Assembly: GCA_964200185.2 (NCBI GenBank)
Contig: CAXNAD020000348.1
Coordinates: forward strand, 1 to 21,404
Direction of reading: 5' to 3'
Length of the DNA: 21,404 nt
Source of the DNA: Choristocarpus tenellus KU-1152
Taxonomy: Eukaryota > Phaeophyceae
The position numbers and the translations under genes were made by a program. The first letter of the stretch is position 1, and each line of letters starts with the position of its first letter. Shown here one piece after another: positions 1-10,060 of this stretch. A model generated the notes under the pieces. It saw only the letters and a program-made list of their open reading frames with translations, was not told the DNA's origin and ran no database searches.

Positions 1-44
<44 letters not shown>
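1..44. repeat. Poly(A) tract at window edge
   Basis: The window opens with 44 consecutive A residues, followed by a purine-rich stretch (G and A runs to about position 90). On the minus strand this is a poly(T) run just beyond the last visible hydrolase exon, so it would lie in an intron of that gene. A run this long at a sequence end may also be an assembly boundary. Confidence 0.9.
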
Positions 45-45
<1 letters not shown>

Positions 46-113
46 CAAAAAGAAAGACAAAGGGGGGATAAAAGGGGGGGACAGAGAGACAGACATCAGA
101 ATGACGCCTCCTC

Positions 114-2846
114 TCAACTTCTTTGACAACAATTACGAGAGGGTTCAATGGGTACGGTTAAGACAACAACATCACACGTCGGTGCTCTTACCCTGTCCAT
201 GCACGTCTTCCAGACCATGTGGACGTAGGCAACTAGACCCGGGCTCACTCCGTGAAAGAACACAACAGGTAGCAACCAGGGTTCCCCTTTGTCGTCTCGA
301 TCCTGATTGGACATCGCCTTCAAGTGCGAACTATTCGAGGCATGACGCCTTCCTCTGGGAGACGTTTGCTGCGCCGGCAGTCTTTGGCTCGGTGTCAGTG
401 GGGAACCAGACACCGACGGCGGTGGTGCTATCTCCCTGTACCAATAGACCGTCTTGCAGGGTGCTGTCATGCGCTGGAAGCCGTAGGCCTTGAACCACAA
501 CCAGGAGAGTCCTCGAGTGGCCTTAAAGGCGATGTAGAATGCTAAGGGGCGATGATTGAAGGGGATGACAGGCTCCAGTGTATGGCGGATGCAGACTGCG
601 TTTGGATTGTAACCCTGTGGCTCATGCACGTTGGGGAAGAAGAAGGGGATTCAAATTTATGCTTCTAGCTGTTGGTGGGGTTAGGTAGGATCGTGAAAGT
701 GGAATGTTGATATTCTTGTTTTGTTTTTCTGATCGAGAGTATTGAGGGTTAGGGTTAGGGTTAGGGTACTGAGTGTGCATGAGATGAGGCTGCATGGAGC
801 GTTCTTGTGTTGAAAGTCAGCGTCCATGAGAAACAAGCAGTGATACTAGCGTTGATAGACACAAAAAACTTCTATAAAAGCATTGTGTACCATGGATGGA
901 ATGAAGTTGTTCACCACCGATAAACAACAAAAAATGGAGTAATGGAGTCTACTATGCAGTACAGCATGAAACAGTGGAGAAGGAAAATTATATATATATA
1001 TATATAAATGTGTGTGTATATGAATATCTACATATCCCACAAAAAAATAAAACTATTAAAAAAAATAAAATTGCATTCGGAAGGGTTGGAAAAGTACCCC
1101 ACAAAGCAAAAATGTCCTCTCAAAACCTGATACCTCCTTTCCCACACAATCTCAGTAACACTGGTCATGAAAAAGCTCTAGACCTCATTTCTTAAGAAAT
1201 TCATTTCTTAAGCCTTCACACCGTAACATTTCTCACCGGCTCAAACGTTCGTCCATAGTACTTCTCACAGATTTTCACCTGGTGTTGTGAAGTCCAGCAG
1301 CAAAGCAAGGAGAGTGGAAAGTGGGAACACATAAACCGGTGATGGGGCTCAAGGAGTTCCCTTTGATGGTGATTCAACTAGACAAGCTATTTTTTGAGTT
1401 TCCTTTGATGGTGCTAATGATGCACAATAATGCTAAATTTGAATACAGATACAAACCAGAGAATCTACTATGAAAGAGAGATTCTGTCCCCACTACCACA
1501 CACTATGATATAATACTTCTTACGAGTTCACGGTGCTTGCATTCCTCTCTACCAACAAATCATTTTTGCTGAATGATAGCGATTCAATTTCACAACATTT
1601 GGACTCCATTTGGAAAAGTTGTAGACGTAGAAGTTTGAGAACACAAACCACTGGCCAAAAACCTAACCCTAGCTAATAGGTAACATTACGTACCATGTCG
1701 CGAACTCGCGCCTGGATTTCTGCAGTAACGTCCTCTGTCGCTCGGGCGTACATCGCCCAAGTAATGAACTCCACGACATTGTCAAGTTTAATTTCGGAAG
1801 ATGGCGTCCCTCTGAACCAGCCACTGAGGAAAGTGTCAAAGTCACAATCACTGTCTTCCTGGGCGGACAGCCATGCTACCGTATCCATTATCTTTCCCAT
1901 AAGCTGGACATTGTCCATTGGGTACTGCTCAGAGGCGAAGTGGATAGGATAGGGGTGGGTATGGGCAACATCTCTTAAGCCTTAACAAAGGAGATTCGAT
2001 GCGCCTTCCCCTTAACCAGGTAGGTAACAGTGCACGGTGAGTGCATACGAACATGGGCTTCAGGGATCGCTGTACATAGTGGTGTACTCCGCTTTTGTTT
2101 CAGCTAACTCCACAAGTGGGCGGAAACAAGGTGTAGGGAAAGGACAGATTCAGTCTACGAGTAATTCCATAACCATGCCAATTCCGCTAGATCTCCCACC
2201 AGGCAAACAGGGCCGAGAAAATAATGAAGTATTAAATACACTCCGATTTCCAGTCGATACTCCAAACCAAAGCGCAAAGAATGATTTCTTCGTCTTCTTT
2301 TCCCATACATGACAACAATCTCCAAGAAGTGGGTATGCGTATCATGTCCAACTAGGGTCTTCTGATATTTTTTCGCAATCTTCGCTACGTGTTAAACCAT
2401 CCCTTTTCCTTTCTTAAATAATAGTCCCTAATACCAGCTACATGCCTAGCCTCTTTTAATAAATTGATTCAGGGTGAAAGAGTGTAAAGAGTGGAAGCCT
2501 GGAAGGTATTGCATCATCCCCAAGTGTACTCACGAAATATACTTGAAGATGCCCTCGATGTTACGGAGAAAAGGCTTGAATGACATCTAAAATAAGGAAT
2601 ACTCATATTCACATTTCCCGATACACTTTAGAACTAAAGAAAACAACCACTTCCAATGACCAGTATGTCCCAACATGATCTCTTTGTATGATATGAGAGT
2701 TGAAAAAGGATTCGAGGGGTTCTCATTACCGTAGGTGGTGAAACCAGCTTGTTCATCTTCTTTGTGATGATCAAGCGAGCTACGGCATAGAATAGTAGCT
2801 CCACAACCGACCATACACCCAGCGCATACGTCCATAGTACCACCAT
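114..2846 (-). CDS. Alpha/beta-hydrolase-fold membrane protein, 3' end beyond the window (partial, spliced)
   Basis: Three minus-strand exons fit a eukaryotic alpha/beta-hydrolase-fold family whose N-terminus is a membrane anchor. Exon 1 is 2846-2730: ATG at 2846, hydrophobic segment with LWTYALGVWSVVELLFYAVA, then basic residues and SPPT, donor GTAATG. Exon 2 is 1924-1694: acceptor CAG, contains FLSGWFRGTP and NVVEFITWAMYA, strong donor GTACGT. Exon 3 starts at 620 or 614 (both after AG, same phase). It contains HTLEPVIPFNHRPLAFY, then YWYR and the oxyanion-type strand PVVFFHGV, and reaches about 137 (donor GTAATT). Exons 1 and 2 are whole codons and all three join in frame. The order WF..G.P, NV.EF..WA, HRPL.FY, HG is what I recall from fungal and oomycete members. 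The nucleophile G-x-S-x-G, acid and histidine would be in exons left of the window, so activity cannot be judged; the substrate is unknown. If the donor at 137 is not used, the frame stops at 114. Confidence 0.66.
749..766 (+). repeat. Interstitial telomere-type repeat (TTAGGG)3
   Basis: Three perfect TTAGGG units lie in a slightly longer GAGGGTTAGGG...GGGTAC context. They sit inside the second hydrolase intron, near its 3' end. A shorter oppositely oriented match, CCTAACCCTA, occurs at 1662-1671 near the 5' end of the same intron. The tract is too short and internal to be a chromosome end. It is compatible with TTAGGG telomeres in this organism. Confidence 0.85.
988..1020. repeat. TA microsatellite followed by TG/TA
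   Basis: About nine TA dinucleotides (989-1006) run into a TGTGTGTGTATATG stretch. This is a simple-sequence repeat in the second intron of the minus-strand hydrolase gene. No coding signal covers it. Confidence 0.85.
1354..1413. repeat. 18-bp direct repeat pair in the hydrolase intron
   Basis: GAGTTCCCTTTGATGGTG (1354-1371) recurs with one mismatch as GAGTTTCCTTTGATGGTG (1396-1413). The pair lies inside the second hydrolase intron. Nearby, TCATTTCTTAAG occurs twice (1185-1196 and 1201-1212). No function is evident. Confidence 0.7.
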
Positions 2847-3107
2847 CTTCGATTCGTAGGTGGGGTGGGGTAGTGCAAGTTGTGTTCACAAAGATCATCA
2901 TGCAGGAATATGCTGACTATAATGACGATTGATCCACCAATCAAAATGATTCAAAACTGAGGGTTGGTGGGCCAACACGTTTTTGGTGTTCGAGATTGGT
3001 TGAGACTGGAGATGTACATACCTAACACCTCGTGACACGCCGTCGGTCAGTGGGTTGCTTGGTCCGTCAACCATACGACAGGTAGTACGAAAGGTAGTAG
3101 GCCGATC
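2847..3107. promoter_or_regulatory. Divergent intergenic promoter region (hydrolase / SOUL)
   Basis: This 261-bp gap separates the predicted start codons of the minus-strand hydrolase and the plus-strand SOUL gene, so it should hold both promoters. A CCAAT pentamer lies on the plus strand at 2937-2941 and one on the minus strand (ATTGG) at 2995-2999. No convincing TATA box is visible. Pentamers occur by chance, so only the divergent geometry is well supported. Confidence 0.45.
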
Positions 3108-6100
3108 ATGATTGCGACTACATGGCTACTAGGGGTGGGAGGAGCATTGCTGGCTGCCTGCCTTGCGGGACCGACATACCTTTGGCGAGTGCGTCAACCT
3201 TGTTTGATACCGTTGATCCTGCTTCGAAGCTTCTGATTTGTCTCTCTGGATGTATTGTGTCACGGAATCAGGGAATCAGGGAACCAGGGAACCGCCGCTG
3301 TCTGTTGTATCACATTTTTTGTGGAGTACCTGTTCTTGTTTTAGTTGTTTCAGTTGATTGGATACGGATACACTACTCTCTTTCACACCCATATCAACTA
3401 CATTGTCGGGAACCTTATTATCCTGTAACCCTCTCCTACGATAATGCAGGGTGGAAGTTGGAAAATTAGAAAATCCTTCGTATGAAGTAGTGGAGATACT
3501 GAAAGCTGGAAAGTTTGAGGTTGAGCTGCGCTACTATCCTGAGTATTTGATAGCTGAGTCTACAGTGATGGGGAACATGAAGCAAGGCACCTCTCGGGGT
3601 TTCAGGAACGTGGCTGGGTGAGACTCTAAATTTTTTTCAGCTTGCGGAGGGTTAAAAGTTGTGGTTCATGAAAGATGGAGACATGCGCTTGAATTCATGT
3701 TGAGCACCTTCGGCAGTACTTCCAGGTGCTATTGATGCCTAGGATCGTGTACTACCTGGTGGGCTTCCCCATGTGCCGTTTGACACTTGTCGGTTTCGAT
3801 TTTCACCTGTTGGCAGGAACGATGCGATGCCCCTGATGTGTTGTAAAGGGAAAAAGCTTCCAATGGGGATCCAATGGGGGATGCATGCTGACGTTGGATG
3901 TATCAAATTTTATTTGACACAAGGTGATCTGACCATCGTGAACTCGTATCCCTCTTCTCGTTTGGGTTGGGACTCTTGCCTTGGTAACCATGTAGATACA
4001 TTTTTGGAAACAACTCTGCTCGCGGCCAGGGCGATGAGGCTCAGACGATCGCCATGACTACGCCAGTCCGGACCGAACAGCCGAGGAAGGAAGTAGTGGC
4101 TATGACCACGCCCGTGAGGACAGAGCTAAGCAAGGTCGCAAGCGAAATGAAAGTGTCGTTTGTCATGCCTAAAAAGGTGAAAACAAGAATGGAGATGTCA
4201 ACAGTTCTCAGAGTGGCAGGGAAGTTAGGCCTGTTGTAGGAGGTGGATGAAGACTTAACTCTGTTCAAGGGACAAGAAGTGGGAGCAGAGCAAACCGCAC
4301 ATTTTTCATCTGTCGATCATTGTTGATATTAGCTGGAACAGGGTGGCATCCCAGTGTTGAGGACTCCCATTGTTAACCTTCCTCATAGTATGACACCCTC
4401 TTGCCTGCACTGTATAAACTTCTCGCCCTCCCACATCGATGCACACCTGTTCCTCACCATATCCTCTGTCTGTATCATACTCACTGTCAACCAAAAATAT
4501 TGTCAAAAGGTTGATTCTGTTGGTTATCTTGACCTACTACACTAGCTCTTTTGGGTTGTCTCACTTCTCCTACATAATTTTAAGCTCCCCATCTACTTTC
4601 CCACTTAGAATCACTGACCCATATATCCATCCAATTGATTTTTTATGCAGCACCAATCACTAACTTCAAGTGTCTTCTATTCTCCTGTTTCAATATGCTT
4701 ACTAAAACCAGTACACTCAGAAAACCCTACCCAAGCCCAACAGCAAGGATGTCAAAATCAAGAGTGTGACAGCACACCGTATGGTGGCAATACAGTTCCG
4801 AGGGAAGAGTCCTGATGAGGTGAGATGATGCCCTGGCTGTGCCTCACCTGTCCACCCTGCTTCACTCTACAATACCTACCCTCTCATCGTGCAGCATTTG
4901 TCCTCATGGAAGAGGCAACCCACCACTACTTCTTACTTGAGTGAGTTGGAAGTTTGTGGAGAATGAATGGCTTGATCCTTGTCACGCATAACTGAGGATA
5001 CAAATCTCGACACCTTGGACAACAATCCACTTTTGGAAGAATATGTTGACACTTTGTTTTAACATCTCATACACTGTTGTGCGCAAGTGTTACATGTGAT
5101 TTGGTCTGGAGGTGTTATGGGCACTACCTAGTGTTGAATATATTGTTGTTGTGAGTGTTACGGCGTAACACCTTGTTGACCCTATATTGTAACACACGTT
5201 GTGCCATAGCACAAAAAATAACACAGTAACACAAAAAATGCACTGTTATGACACGGTGTTTATGATGCAACATTTTTTGTTTTAAGATATTGCAGTGGCG
5301 AGCGTAATTACATGGTTGAGGGTAATTAATATACGTGGGATTCACAACATCAATTGAAGTAAATGATGGAACATCTGGATTCGCCATTGCACATCAAAGT
5401 CATCATCATACAACAATTCAACTAGAAACAGAGGACAGACACTCGTGTCTGTCACTTCTGTTGCAGTCCTATATCTCCTATTTTATTCTACTAACTTGTG
5501 ATGTTATGCATGGTGAAACATAATGGGGTGATATCACAACACTTTGATAATACTATATTACCCCACTACATTTTGTGTGACGGCATACAGTGTTTACATT
5601 AAAATGACTGCTGTTTATGTTTGGACCGGAGTATTACAACCATTACACAATGTTGTGCATGTTTTGTCATCGGTGTTATGGGCATAACATTGCGTTGAGT
5701 CTAGTGTTATGTTGTCCAAAGTGTGCAACATTCTCAGTATGTAATTCAAGGATAAATCGTCATGATCTGCTGCACCATGGACAATAGGTTCTTAGATCGA
5801 GGCCATTTCTACCAAAACCTTCATTGAAACCCATTGTCACCAAAAGATATTTTCATTCTTCACTGAGGCAGTTGAAATTTTTGATAGGAGGTACAATGGT
5901 CTCTCTGCAGGGAGGTGATAGACAACTTCCTTGTAGTTCCTGTTTTGCTCTCAAAATTTTATCATTACAATGGAGCAGACCTCTGAAGGCTTGCTCATGC
6001 CTGCGTTCAGAGAGTGAGAAGAGTCATTCTTGTGTCTTACATGTGCTGCACTCAAGATGATTGAGTCTCCCGTCTCGGCTGTGTTTATTGTGGAAATGTC

Positions 6101-6442
6101 TCATCTCCTGCCATAAGTGTTTTTTGGTGACATTTAATAGCCTCAGCTTGTTCACCTGCTGTCAGTCTGTGCTAGGCATCATTCACTGCGAGGGAGTTCT
6201 ATCAATACAGGCGGTTATGTTGTCCATACTGTTATCTGATCGAATTGATTTCTGTTGCCTCCCTCCACCTATTTTGTTTGACTTGAATCCAGACAAAAAT
6301 TGAAGAGATGTCACAGAGACTCTTCCAGGTATTGGAGCGAGAGGGCATGTCTCCCAAGGGGGATCTCATGATCTATCAGTACCACCCACCTTTCATGCCA
6401 GGCTTCATGCGACGGAATGAGGTTGCCGTTCGGGTAGCGTGA
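3108..6442 (+). CDS. SOUL-family heme-binding protein (spliced)
   Basis: Four plus-strand exons give an almost complete SOUL domain. They are 3450-3617 (EVELRYYPEYLIAEST, GFRNVAG), 3996-4176 (YIFGNNS, then IAMTTPVRTE and AMTTPVRTE, then MKVSFVMPKK), 4712-4819 (YTQKTLPKPNSKDVKI, AIQFRGKSPDE) and 6293-6442 (PPFMPGFMRRNEVAVRV, TGA). Donors are GTGAGA, GTGAAA and GTGAGA; acceptors are TAG, CAG and CAG. All phases agree (2, 0, 0) and the joined order matches plant and animal SOUL/HEBP proteins from the Y-V-V start to the R-R-N-E-V end. The first exon is less sure: ATG at 3108 opens a hydrophobic leader (IATTWLLGVGGALLAACLAG), suggesting a signal peptide or membrane anchor. A GT at 3212 gives the phase needed to join 3450, but that donor is weak and GTGCGT at 3189 looks better while giving the wrong phase. 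Family members bind heme or tetrapyrroles; the ligand here is inferred. Introns of 378, 535 and 1473 bases separate the sure exons. Confidence 0.82.
3264..3293 (+). repeat. 8-bp tandem repeat GGAAYCAG
   Basis: GGAATCAG, GGAATCAG, GGAACCAG and a partial GGAACC follow each other without spacing, making nearly four units. It lies in the proposed first intron of the SOUL gene, before its pyrimidine-rich acceptor. Each unit ends in AG, so it offers several weak acceptor-like sites. Confidence 0.85.
5155..5171. repeat. 17-nt palindrome GTGTTACGGCGTAACAC
   Basis: Two 8-base arms (GTGTTACG / CGTAACAC) flank one central G. It lies inside the MITE-like element in the last SOUL intron. The same half-site GTGTTA/TAACAC is scattered through 5080-5710. 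Confidence 0.85.
5523..5568. repeat. Imperfect inverted repeat within the MITE-like element
   Basis: TGGGGTGATAT near 5524-5534 pairs with ATATTACCCCA near 5557-5567. Ten of eleven positions are complementary, with one G-T wobble in RNA. It lies in the intron and inside the MITE-like element; no role is evident. Confidence 0.5.
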
Positions 6443-8844
6443 ATGCCTCGTATAGAAGGGGTCAATACTTTTGTAGTATATTTCTTTTCTCCACCTTCAC
6501 TTTTTTTATATATTAGTAGTAGCTATTGCGAGCAGGGAGGGGTGGAGCTATTTCTTGCTGTTGTATTTCCCAGCGAGTATTGGAGTGGTCTGATAGGTAA
6601 TAGGAAAAAACTAGACACAGGAAGCCAAAGCTCTTTGTCAGTTTCGTAATGATCTCCATCTCTGCATGGTAGTCCCGAATTGGTACCGTAACCTCCTTTG
6701 AACCTACCCAACACTGGTAGGGACTGGACAGATGGTTAGTTGGCCGATTTTCTTCTGTTCCTCTTTTTGTGACGACTGCAATACTACTGTAGAACCCAAT
6801 CCCTCAGAGTATCATGGAGTGTCAACAACATATATTCACCATACTCCTGTGACTATTCATAGTGCTGTTTGTTGTAGGGGGTCTTGTAGTAGGTGATAGT
6901 CTCAGGTATGCTCCTCGTGACTTAGGCACCCCTTGTGTTTGTGGTTACTTCTGGAATCTAGGGTGCATGCCCGCAGCCTATTCTTTTTCTCTTTCAGAGA
7001 TAATTCCGGGTGAAGAGCAGTTTATTGTTCACCAGCAGATCTATGATTGCGGTTGGTGGGGAGGGGGGAAGAAGAATGAGCCATGGCTGGATACTGTGTT
7101 CTCTTAATGTGTTTTTTGTTTGTGTGCATGTTTCTGCTTTCATGTTGATTAGTTATTTCTTGTTTGACACTGGTAGGACCCATTGCAAAGAGGGGTGAAA
7201 AACCTCTCTCCCGTCATTTTTCACCTCGCAGGCGTGATGTTTTTTGTTGTATGTCCTCATTTTCTCAGGAGGTGGGAGTAGGGAATGGCTTAAGTTGTGG
7301 TGTGAATCTATTGGTGATGTGTTTGATTCTGCTGCACCCTACACTCAAACTTGTTCACCAAATGTTTCCCATGAATAGTTGGTTTTCCAATAGAGGGTTT
7401 TTAATTAACAGTTTGGAATGTATTGGACTTAAGAGCCTTGTGTATTGAAGCAGATTTTGTAATGAATACAATGAATTGCAGTCTGTCAAGAGTTTTCCTA
7501 TTTCATAGTTGAATTTACAATTTGCTTCCAATTTTAATTCATAGTCTTTGAAAGAATGAATGTAATGGTTGTTGGGAAGGGAGAAGAAGAGTGTCCATGG
7601 CAGTACCACGGAGGAACATGTTTCACACCTTGGACATCATTACACTATATTTTTGTCCTGACATCATCGCTAAATATTTGGTGCACAACATGTGCTAAGT
7701 GTGTTTAGAACCAGAGTGTCACGATCATAACACAGTGTTTTACATGTTTTGGACAGAAATCGGGAAGTTCTTCAGATTTAGTGTGTGGCTCCCGGAAGAG
7801 TGTCCCATACGTTCATTTTAAATATTGTTTTTTCTAATAGCTTATTACAACATGGCACATTCAGAAAATAGTAAAAGATTCCCAGTACCAACAGGATGAA
7901 AATGTGCTCGTCGGTACAAGGTAGGCGGATACAGAGGGTACTAATGCTCAAAGTATGTAATGTTTTGAGGCAGCAAATCTGATCTGTCAACCAATCAGAG
8001 CTTCACATCTCTTCCCTTTTGATTTTACCCGTATCTTTCATTTCATACTTAGGAACAAGTATTACTCAAAACCATGTGATGTCCGTAACACTTGAGACAA
8101 AAACATAAATGATGTCATGCACTTCCCACAACACACCTGTGCTTCCAAAGATCGTTAGCGAGCTAAGAGGTAAGGTTTTTTGATAATTACTACCACGAAC
8201 ATAGCAATTTCACTACCGAGGTTTCTTGCAGATATGAATTCATCCCTCCTACCCGCCCCCTACTTCTCCTTTCATCTGCCTTCCCCCAACACAACATGCC
8301 ATCTCGCTTCTCTATGCTCCTGTACCAGTAAGCTACAATGCGTGCTAAGTGTTTGCATTATACGATACTATGGATGTTCTATTATCCATCCTTTCCTACT
8401 CCAGCATATTGTAGGCACAATGCAGCTTTGTTCATTCCGACAACAAGGAGATCTGATCGAGGCTACCAACAGTGGGTGTCTTTCACTTGTAAAACTTGCG
8501 CTGGGGAAGTCAATGCAATTCAATTGTTCTTGACTTAAAATAAGAGGATCAGTGGGAAAATGATCGACTCAGTAGTCAAACGTATGGATTGGTGAATCAT
8601 TTTCGGCCGGCTTCAACATGGTGCTGTATGTACGAGTTGATTTATTTCAAAGTATCAAAAGTTCCTCCTCTCACCACTCTCGGCGTTTCCTCGCAGTCAC
8701 CTTCCAATCTTTTTGCTTCAATTCAATCAATCAAGTGCTTAAAAACTTCAAGATATTATTTTATTTACAGTTTCAAACTCTTTCACTTCACAACAACAGA
8801 AGAGAGGGTAGGCAAGCAAGCAAGCGCCTGAGATTCGACAAATT
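6443..8844. other. Region without a recognisable gene (3' of SOUL)
   Basis: This 2.4-kb stretch begins with the SOUL 3' flank. Up to about 7750 the plus strand is rich in T and G, like the introns of the plus-strand gene before it, so it may be 3'-UTR or intron sequence transcribed from the plus strand. Open frames are short (under 120 codons), rich in Cys/Leu/Phe/Ser, and match no family I know. I saw no AATAAA soon after the SOUL stop codon. A decayed repeat copy starts at 7618. Confidence 0.5.
7618..7760. mobile_element. Decayed second copy of the MITE-like family
   Basis: The 30 bases from 7618 (ATGTTTCACACCTTGG...) match the reverse-complemented right end of the 5043-5731 element at 26 of 30 positions by eye. 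Further in, GTGCACAACATGTG resembles the TGCACAACATTGTG of the first copy, and CATAACACAGTGTT at about 7726-7740 carries the family motif. The opposite terminus was not found, so this copy is probably truncated and its right boundary is approximate. Confidence 0.42.
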
Positions 8845-9075
8845 GTGAGGAAATGTGACTTACATAATAGACCAATTATATTGTATATTATGTGGAAGTG
8901 TCAAATGTGCCAGTTCTCTGCTCAAGGGGGCAATCACAATCACCGGACTTGGCTCTTCCACCTCAGAGAGGGTGAGACCGAGTTTCAAAGGTCTTGCCCC
9001 AACATCTCAGAACAGTTGAGGAAATCCAGAACAGAACACAAACCTAAGACACAAAAGATAGATGTCCCAGAATGA
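8845..9075 (+). pseudogene. BED-type zinc-finger-like fragment
   Basis: This open frame contains WKCQMC, FSAQGG, FHLREGE and RSCPNISEQLRK between about 8893 and 9030. The spacing C-x2-C ... GG ... HL ... CP..(x)..(L/V)R resembles BED zinc fingers, in which Cys, Cys, His and Cys/His bind zinc. BED fingers often head hAT transposases and chromatin proteins. No hAT catalytic domain follows: the frame ends at TGA 9073-9075, and the next frames show no such motif. It could be a transposase remnant, a single exon of a host gene, or a chance resemblance. I also see a possible donor GGGTGAGA within it. Confidence 0.33.
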
Positions 9076-9820
9076 CTGGGCAACGTCACAGCAGAGAAAT
9101 GGATCGGTCAGAATCGGAATGTCTCTTTGTCTTGACGGTCCATTTTGGATGTTTGGTCAAATCCTGATCTTATGGGTGTGGTTGGTTTATTGGACTAGTC
9201 GTTATGGGCGAGTTCCAATGACGTGCTTGGTGCGCACAATTTTATATGACCACGCGTCTTATCCACAAATGTGCCTGTCGGAGATCCCAAAAAAGGGACC
9301 TGTCCCTGACATTCCTTCCCCCCCCCCCCAGTGTGGATTCCATCTGAGACGAACACAAAAGTGGCTGGCCAACACTTCATGTCAACCAGGTCCATCTTTG
9401 GGAGGGGAAAAAAATAAAAACATCCTGGTTGAATCAACTCAGGGCGAAGAAAAATGAAAGGTGGAGCACTAGCGGTGATCAGCCCCAGGTCGCACTCTAG
9501 TCCAAGAGAAATCTGTGTTAACGGGTGGAAAGCGTAGTGAGAAAAATGGCATGAACCTGCCTGTCTCCTACGTACCTCCCGGAGATCCGAGTAAATAATG
9601 AAGCTCAGTATCACTACAGCTTTGGTACATCAAGTCATCTATTGGGGAGTGTTGTGGGAATAGTGCCAAGGGTGGTTTGAAGACTCTTCATCCCTTACTA
9701 TCACCTCTTCTTCAACAACTTACCTCCAAGGTGCTTGGACAACCAGTAAGTTGGACTGTGAATATTTGTTATGCACAGTGTTGTTTAAAAGAAACAATAA
9801 AGTAAGATATAGTTTGAAAA
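9076..9820. other. Unassigned region downstream of the retrotransposon remnant
   Basis: The stretch holds a 139-codon minus-strand open frame (9614-9195) and an overlapping plus-strand frame (9062-9457). Neither matches a family I recognise. A C-run ending in CAG at about 9320-9331 looks like a plus-strand acceptor, but no confident exon follows. AATAAA is present on the plus strand at 9796-9801. As the 3' flank of a minus-strand LTR element it could contain the old 3' LTR, but I found no paired copy or TG...CA boundaries. Confidence 0.35.
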
Positions 9821-10060
9821 AGTATGCATGCTTCTCACAGATAGGACCAACCTGAAAGAAACATCTTCTCTACCTGTGGAATCTGGTGGCACCTCACCAG
9901 GCCGGCAACCCACCAGTATAGAGGCATTCGTCGCACTTCCCGGTCCACAAGGAGGAGTGTCACAAGTATTAGAGGAGGCTTGGTTGCAATTAGATGGATG
10001 TCCGGTTGGTGGTAATACAAGTTCTTCGACTGTTTTAGCGGCAGGTGTCTTTTGATTATG
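9821..10060 (-). other. Possible C-terminal tail of the chromovirus pol
   Basis: Beyond the chromodomain, after one stop, the minus strand stays open for about 75 codons and reads Pro/Thr/Ser-rich (for example TVEELVLPPTGHPSN). It would fit a poorly conserved pol C-terminus. Nothing in it is diagnostic, and the plus strand is also open here. Confidence 0.25.

Larger units (their letters stand above)
5043..5731. mobile_element. MITE-like non-autonomous element with terminal inverted repeats
   Basis: The left end reads ATGTTGACACTTTG (5043-5056). The right end, reverse-complemented from 5717-5731, reads ATGTTGCACACTTTG: an imperfect inverted repeat differing by one inserted base. The roughly 690-bp interior has no long open frame and is full of GTGTTA/TAACAC motifs, including a 17-nt palindrome at 5155-5171. 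GGTGTTATGGGCA occurs directly at 5111-5123 and 5672-5684. A related end recurs at 7618-7647. No clear target-site duplication is visible (flanks GGAAGAAT and TCTCAGTA). It sits in the last SOUL intron, in a G/T-rich stretch. A complex satellite block is the alternative. Confidence 0.5.

Noticed and set aside
101-493. Plus-strand 130-codon open frame
   Set aside because: It is antisense to the hydrolase exon 3, whose minus-strand frame carries conserved family motifs; the plus frame shows none.
1-766. Chromosome end (telomere) at the left edge
   Set aside because: The TTAGGG tract has only three units, lies inside a gene intron, and is followed outward by a conserved coding exon; the edge itself is poly(A).
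9828-10055. Plus-strand 75-codon frame as a gene
   Set aside because: It overlaps the possible pol tail on the minus strand and has no recognisable motif.
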